From: Candidatus Binatus soli
Lineage (GTDB): Bacteria; Desulfobacterota; Binatia; Binatales; Binataceae
Reading direction: 5' to 3'
NCBI GenBank assembly: GCA_002479255.1
Contig: DLMJ01000043.1
Span: 1-64,000, forward strand
Length of the DNA stretch: 64,000 bases
Part shown: piece after piece, positions 61,626 through 64,000 of the stretch
Layout of the letters: each line of letters opens with the position of its first letter
Numbering within the stretch: the stretch's first letter is position 1
The notes under the pieces: model-generated
What the model was told of the DNA's origin: nothing
What the model saw: the letters and a program-made list of their open reading frames with translations, nothing else
Database searches by the model: none
Position numbers and translations under genes: made by a program

Positions 61626-62969
61626 ATGACGACAATGTCCCTGCCTGACTCGCCGCTTTCGCTTTGGCTCGACACTTACGGGCCGTACACGCCCGAGCCG
61701 CCGCTCAAGGGTGAAATCGATGCCGATGTGGCGATCATCGGCGGTGGTTTCACCGGCCTTGCCACCGCGCGCGAACTCAGGCGCGCCGACCCGTCGCTCA
61801 AGGTCGCGGTGCTCGAAGCCAAGACCGTTGGCTACGGCGCGAGCGGCCGCAACGGCTCGTTCGCGATGACGGTGGTCGGGCTGGGACTGGGCGTGACCGC
61901 GATGGTGCGCGGCAAGCAATTCCTCAAAGAAGCGCATGCCTACATGGAGCAGGCGGTTGATAACCTGGACCGGCTAATCCTGGATGAAAAGCTCGAATGC
62001 AGCCGTATTCGCCCCGGCTTTCTGCGCGTGGCTACGGCGCCGGGCTACATTCGCCGCCTCCAGCACGACGTCGAGCTCATGAAATCACTGGGCTTCAGCG
62101 GGATCGACTGGATCGGGCGCGACGAAGTGCGCCGCCGGGTTAACTCGGAACGCTATCTGGGCGCGATGTGGGAACCGCGCCTGGTCCTGGTGAATCCGGC
62201 GCAGCTGGTGCGCGAGGACAAGCGGATCGCGCTCAAAGCGGGCGCGTCGGTTTACGAAGAGACCCCGGTGCTCGAGATCACCTCGCGGCCCAATTTCAGG
62301 CTCATAACTCCGGGCGGAGCAGTTAACGCCGCCAAGCTCGTGTTCGCGACCAACGCCTACTCGCACCTCTTTCCCGAACTCAGGCGCAAGCAAGTGCCCG
62401 CCTTCACCTACATGATCGCAACCGAGCCGCTGAGCGCCGAGCGGCTCGAGCCGATCGGATGGAGCGGGTTCGAGGGAATCGAGGACGCGCGCAATCTCAT
62501 CCACTATTATCGGCTGACGCCCGACCGCCGCCTGGTGATGGGCGGCGGTCCGGTTGGACTGACCTGGGCGAACAGCCTCGACGCCGATCGCTCCGAGTCC
62601 GCGTGGCGCCATCTCGAGGAGCACATCGCCTTCCTGTTCCCGTCGCTGCGCGGGGTTCGGATCACCCATCGATGGGGCGGACCATTTTCGATCACACTCG
62701 ATCTTACCCCTGCAGTCGGCTATCTGGGTGACCATCGCGCAGTTTACGCGCTCGGCTGTATCGGCCACGGGGTCTCGATGAGTCACCTGAACGCGCAGGT
62801 GCTGCGCGACCTGGTGCTGGAGCGCAAGAGCGAACTGGATTGCCCGTTCGTTAATCGAAGAGTGATTCCGTGGCCGCCCGAACCGATCCGGATCGCGATC
62901 GCCGGCGCCCTCAGAGCCTACCTGAGAACCGAGGACTGGGCTTACGAGCGGCGCATCGCCGGCGCCTGA
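61626..62969 (+). CDS. FAD-dependent oxidoreductase, DadA/GlyOx-like
   Basis: From ATG 61626 the 447-residue flavoenzyme has the dinucleotide fold ADVAIIGGGFTGLATARELRRADPSLKVAVLEA, GYGASGRNGSFAMTVVGLGL, VFATNAYSHLFPELRRKQVPAFTYMIATEPLS and, near the C-terminus, THRWGGPFSITLDLTPAVGYLGDHRAVYALGCIGHGVSMSHLNAQVLRDL. This is the gamma-glutamylputrescine/sarcosine oxidase-like branch of DAO enzymes that oxidise amines or amino acids. The substrate is unknown. The start is chosen because family proteins have about 30 residues before the FAD motif. Confidence 0.88.
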   Translation: MTTMSLPDSPLSLWLDTYGPYTPEPPLKGEIDADVAIIGGGFTGLATARELRRADPSLKVAVLEAKTVGYGASGRNGSFAMTVVGLGLGVTAMVRGKQFLKEAHAYMEQAVDNLDRLILDEKLECSRIRPGFLRVATAPGYIRRLQHDVELMKSLGFSGIDWIGRDEVRRRVNSERYLGAMWEPRLVLVNPAQLVREDKRIALKAGASVYEETPVLEITSRPNFRLITPGGAVNAAKLVFATNAYSHLFPELRRKQVPAFTYMIATEPLSAERLEPIGWSGFEGIEDARNLIHYYRLTPDRRLVMGGGPVGLTWANSLDADRSESAWRHLEEHIAFLFPSLRGVRITHRWGGPFSITLDLTPAVGYLGDHRAVYALGCIGHGVSMSHLNAQVLRDLVLERKSELDCPFVNRRVIPWPPEPIRIAIAGALRAYLRTEDWAYERRIAGA

Positions 62970-63095
62970 CTGACACCCAATCCCGGCATCGACGCCAGCC
63001 GAAGCGGCCCCGCTCGTCTGCCCGCCGAGACGATGTCTCATCTAATCGGGCGACTCTCACATTCAAGGCGCCCATAGGGACCTGGCCGCGACGGA

Positions 63096-63980
63096 TCAGC
63101 TTGCGATCGCGTCCTTGTACAGCGGCGACGACGCTTTCATGAAGCGCAGCAGCATCCTCATCTCCGCGATGCGCTTGCCCGCCGCTTCATTCAGCGCGGT
63201 CTCGAACCACATGAATTCGGTCTTGGGGCTCTGGCCCAGCGCCACGATACTCCCGCCCACGCGGTATGGACGCTCGACCAGGACCGGGCCGCTGATGTTG
63301 CGCAGTTCGATCGCGCCGAACAGGCCCACTGCCTGGCCCAGTTTGCCGTGCAGACTCGCGATCGGTTGCGCGTATAGAAGCTGCACCATCGCCGCCGGAG
63401 TGGCGATTGCAGCGCCCCATGGCGAGGGCGTGGTGTACCATTCCAGCGGGTCGGTGATGACTTTCATCCGTTCGGCCATCACATCTTTGGTCAGAAATGC
63501 GTCGCATTCCTCGAAGCGATCGCCGACTTTAAGCGAGCCCAGGATCCGCAACTGACCCGCATCGAATCGATCGAGCGGACGGCGCAGCAATGCGGTTGGA
63601 TCCTCGGGGCGTCCGACAGACGCGGTGCCTTCCGCTACGCGCATGCCGTCATCGCGCTCGATCCAGGCATCGATCTGCGCGTCGGTCGCATCGTGGGGCG
63701 GCTCTTTGAGGAACGCGCGGACCGCTTCGCGGTCGGTCGTCGCATTCAGGAAATACATCGAGATAGTGCCGCGTTCAAACCATCGCTTGCCGAAGGCTTT
63801 CAGCAGGAGCGGCGGAAACAGTTCCAGGTGTATCGATCCGGCGACGGTGCCACCGCGAAAACCGAGCTTGGTCGCCATCGCGTCATCATGGATGCTCCCC
63901 GAAACATTGCGAGCGTTATTCACGGATCGGCGCAACGGGCCGACCAACACATGGTCGCGCAACTCGATTTCTGAATTCAT
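63096..63980 (-). CDS. Hot-dog-fold protein, MaoC-like
   Basis: The 294-residue protein has RRSVNNARNVSGSIHDDAMATKLGFRGGTVAGSIHLELFPPLLLKAFG, the N-terminal MaoC/hydratase-like segment in which the D...G...G.VAG..H arrangement is typical of (R)-hydratases. A second, weaker hot-dog half is near KTEFMWFETALNEAAGKRIAEMRMLLRFMKA. It may act on acyl-CoA thioesters, but the catalytic Asp/His pair is only partly evident (D in IHDDAMATKLGF, H in GSIHLELF). It begins at ATG 63980, 20 bases from the window end, so its operon context is unseen. Confidence 0.65.
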   Translation of the reverse strand: MNSEIELRDHVLVGPLRRSVNNARNVSGSIHDDAMATKLGFRGGTVAGSIHLELFPPLLLKAFGKRWFERGTISMYFLNATTDREAVRAFLKEPPHDATDAQIDAWIERDDGMRVAEGTASVGRPEDPTALLRRPLDRFDAGQLRILGSLKVGDRFEECDAFLTKDVMAERMKVITDPLEWYTTPSPWGAAIATPAAMVQLLYAQPIASLHGKLGQAVGLFGAIELRNISGPVLVERPYRVGGSIVALGQSPKTEFMWFETALNEAAGKRIAEMRMLLRFMKASSPLYKDAIAS

Positions 63981-64000
63981 GACGCCATCCTCGAAGCGAA

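Overview
The window is high-GC, densely coded chromosomal DNA from a Gram-negative-type bacterium. It encodes Lgt, several lipobox lipoproteins, an RND efflux system, and Mpl with an LD-carboxypeptidase for meso-DAP murein recycling. A luciferase-like (probably F420-dependent) oxidoreductase, a pyrophosphate-type phosphofructokinase, and two giant secreted NHL-propeller/ASPM-SPD-2-Hydin-type proteins point to an uncultured soil or groundwater lineage such as Binatota, Desulfobacterota or Acidobacteriota. That placement is an inference and is weak.

Left end (1-1.9 kb): a truncated secreted beta-propeller gene on the minus strand, an ORF6N-domain gene of the kind carried by phages and islands, a perfect tandem 12-bp repeat, and a lone 3' half of tRNA-Leu(UAA). 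Together these look like the edge of an integrated element. Next (1.9-6.4 kb) is a divergent arsenic cluster. The minus-strand operon is arsR, a 42-codon remnant of an arsI-like gene, arsC and acr3. The plus-strand operon is a second arsR, arsM and a second methyltransferase, followed by a decayed scrap of another arsM 3' end.

6.5-18 kb: a lipoprotein carboxylesterase, a Ycf46-like AAA+ ATPase, a small periplasmic protein, the first NHL/Ig-like giant (with an in-frame TGA at codon 6), PPi-PFK with a strong terminator in front of it, a membrane-anchored hypothetical, a small basic protein, a methyltransferase and a regulator remnant. 18-26 kb: an LLM oxidoreductase, a DUF2141 protein, a quinone oxidoreductase-like gene, then a murein-recycling set (LD-carboxypeptidase, serine hydrolase, Mpl) and two BMP/nucleoside-type ABC permeases with no ATPase beside them. 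26-29.6 kb: a zinc-ribbon protein, TrmL, a DUF1285-like protein, Dtd, Lgt and a TlpA-like thioredoxin.

29.6-33.9 kb looks inserted. The last 51 bp of tlpA is duplicated, two 54-bp repeats lie between the copies, and beyond them is a single 1147-residue helical protein of unknown function in visibly lower-GC DNA, then 500 bp of REP-like palindromes. 33.9-40.9 kb is a housekeeping run: ctpA, xseA, xseB, tlyA, a ROK kinase, a LysM protein, a Cys-rich periplasmic protein and a DUF2231 membrane protein. The second NHL/Ig-like giant (41.0-45.1 kb, minus) has a 3' end nearly identical to the first, in inverted orientation. Then come a methyltransferase, two overlapping lipoproteins, and a membrane-fused spermidine-synthase-like protein. 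49.9-58.2 kb is an MdtABC-type RND efflux operon with a divergent TetR regulator and a likely operator. The right end holds an M20 peptidase, a 20-codon stub, a B12-binding radical SAM gene of foreign look, a DadA-like FAD oxidoreductase and a hot-dog-fold (MaoC-like) protein.
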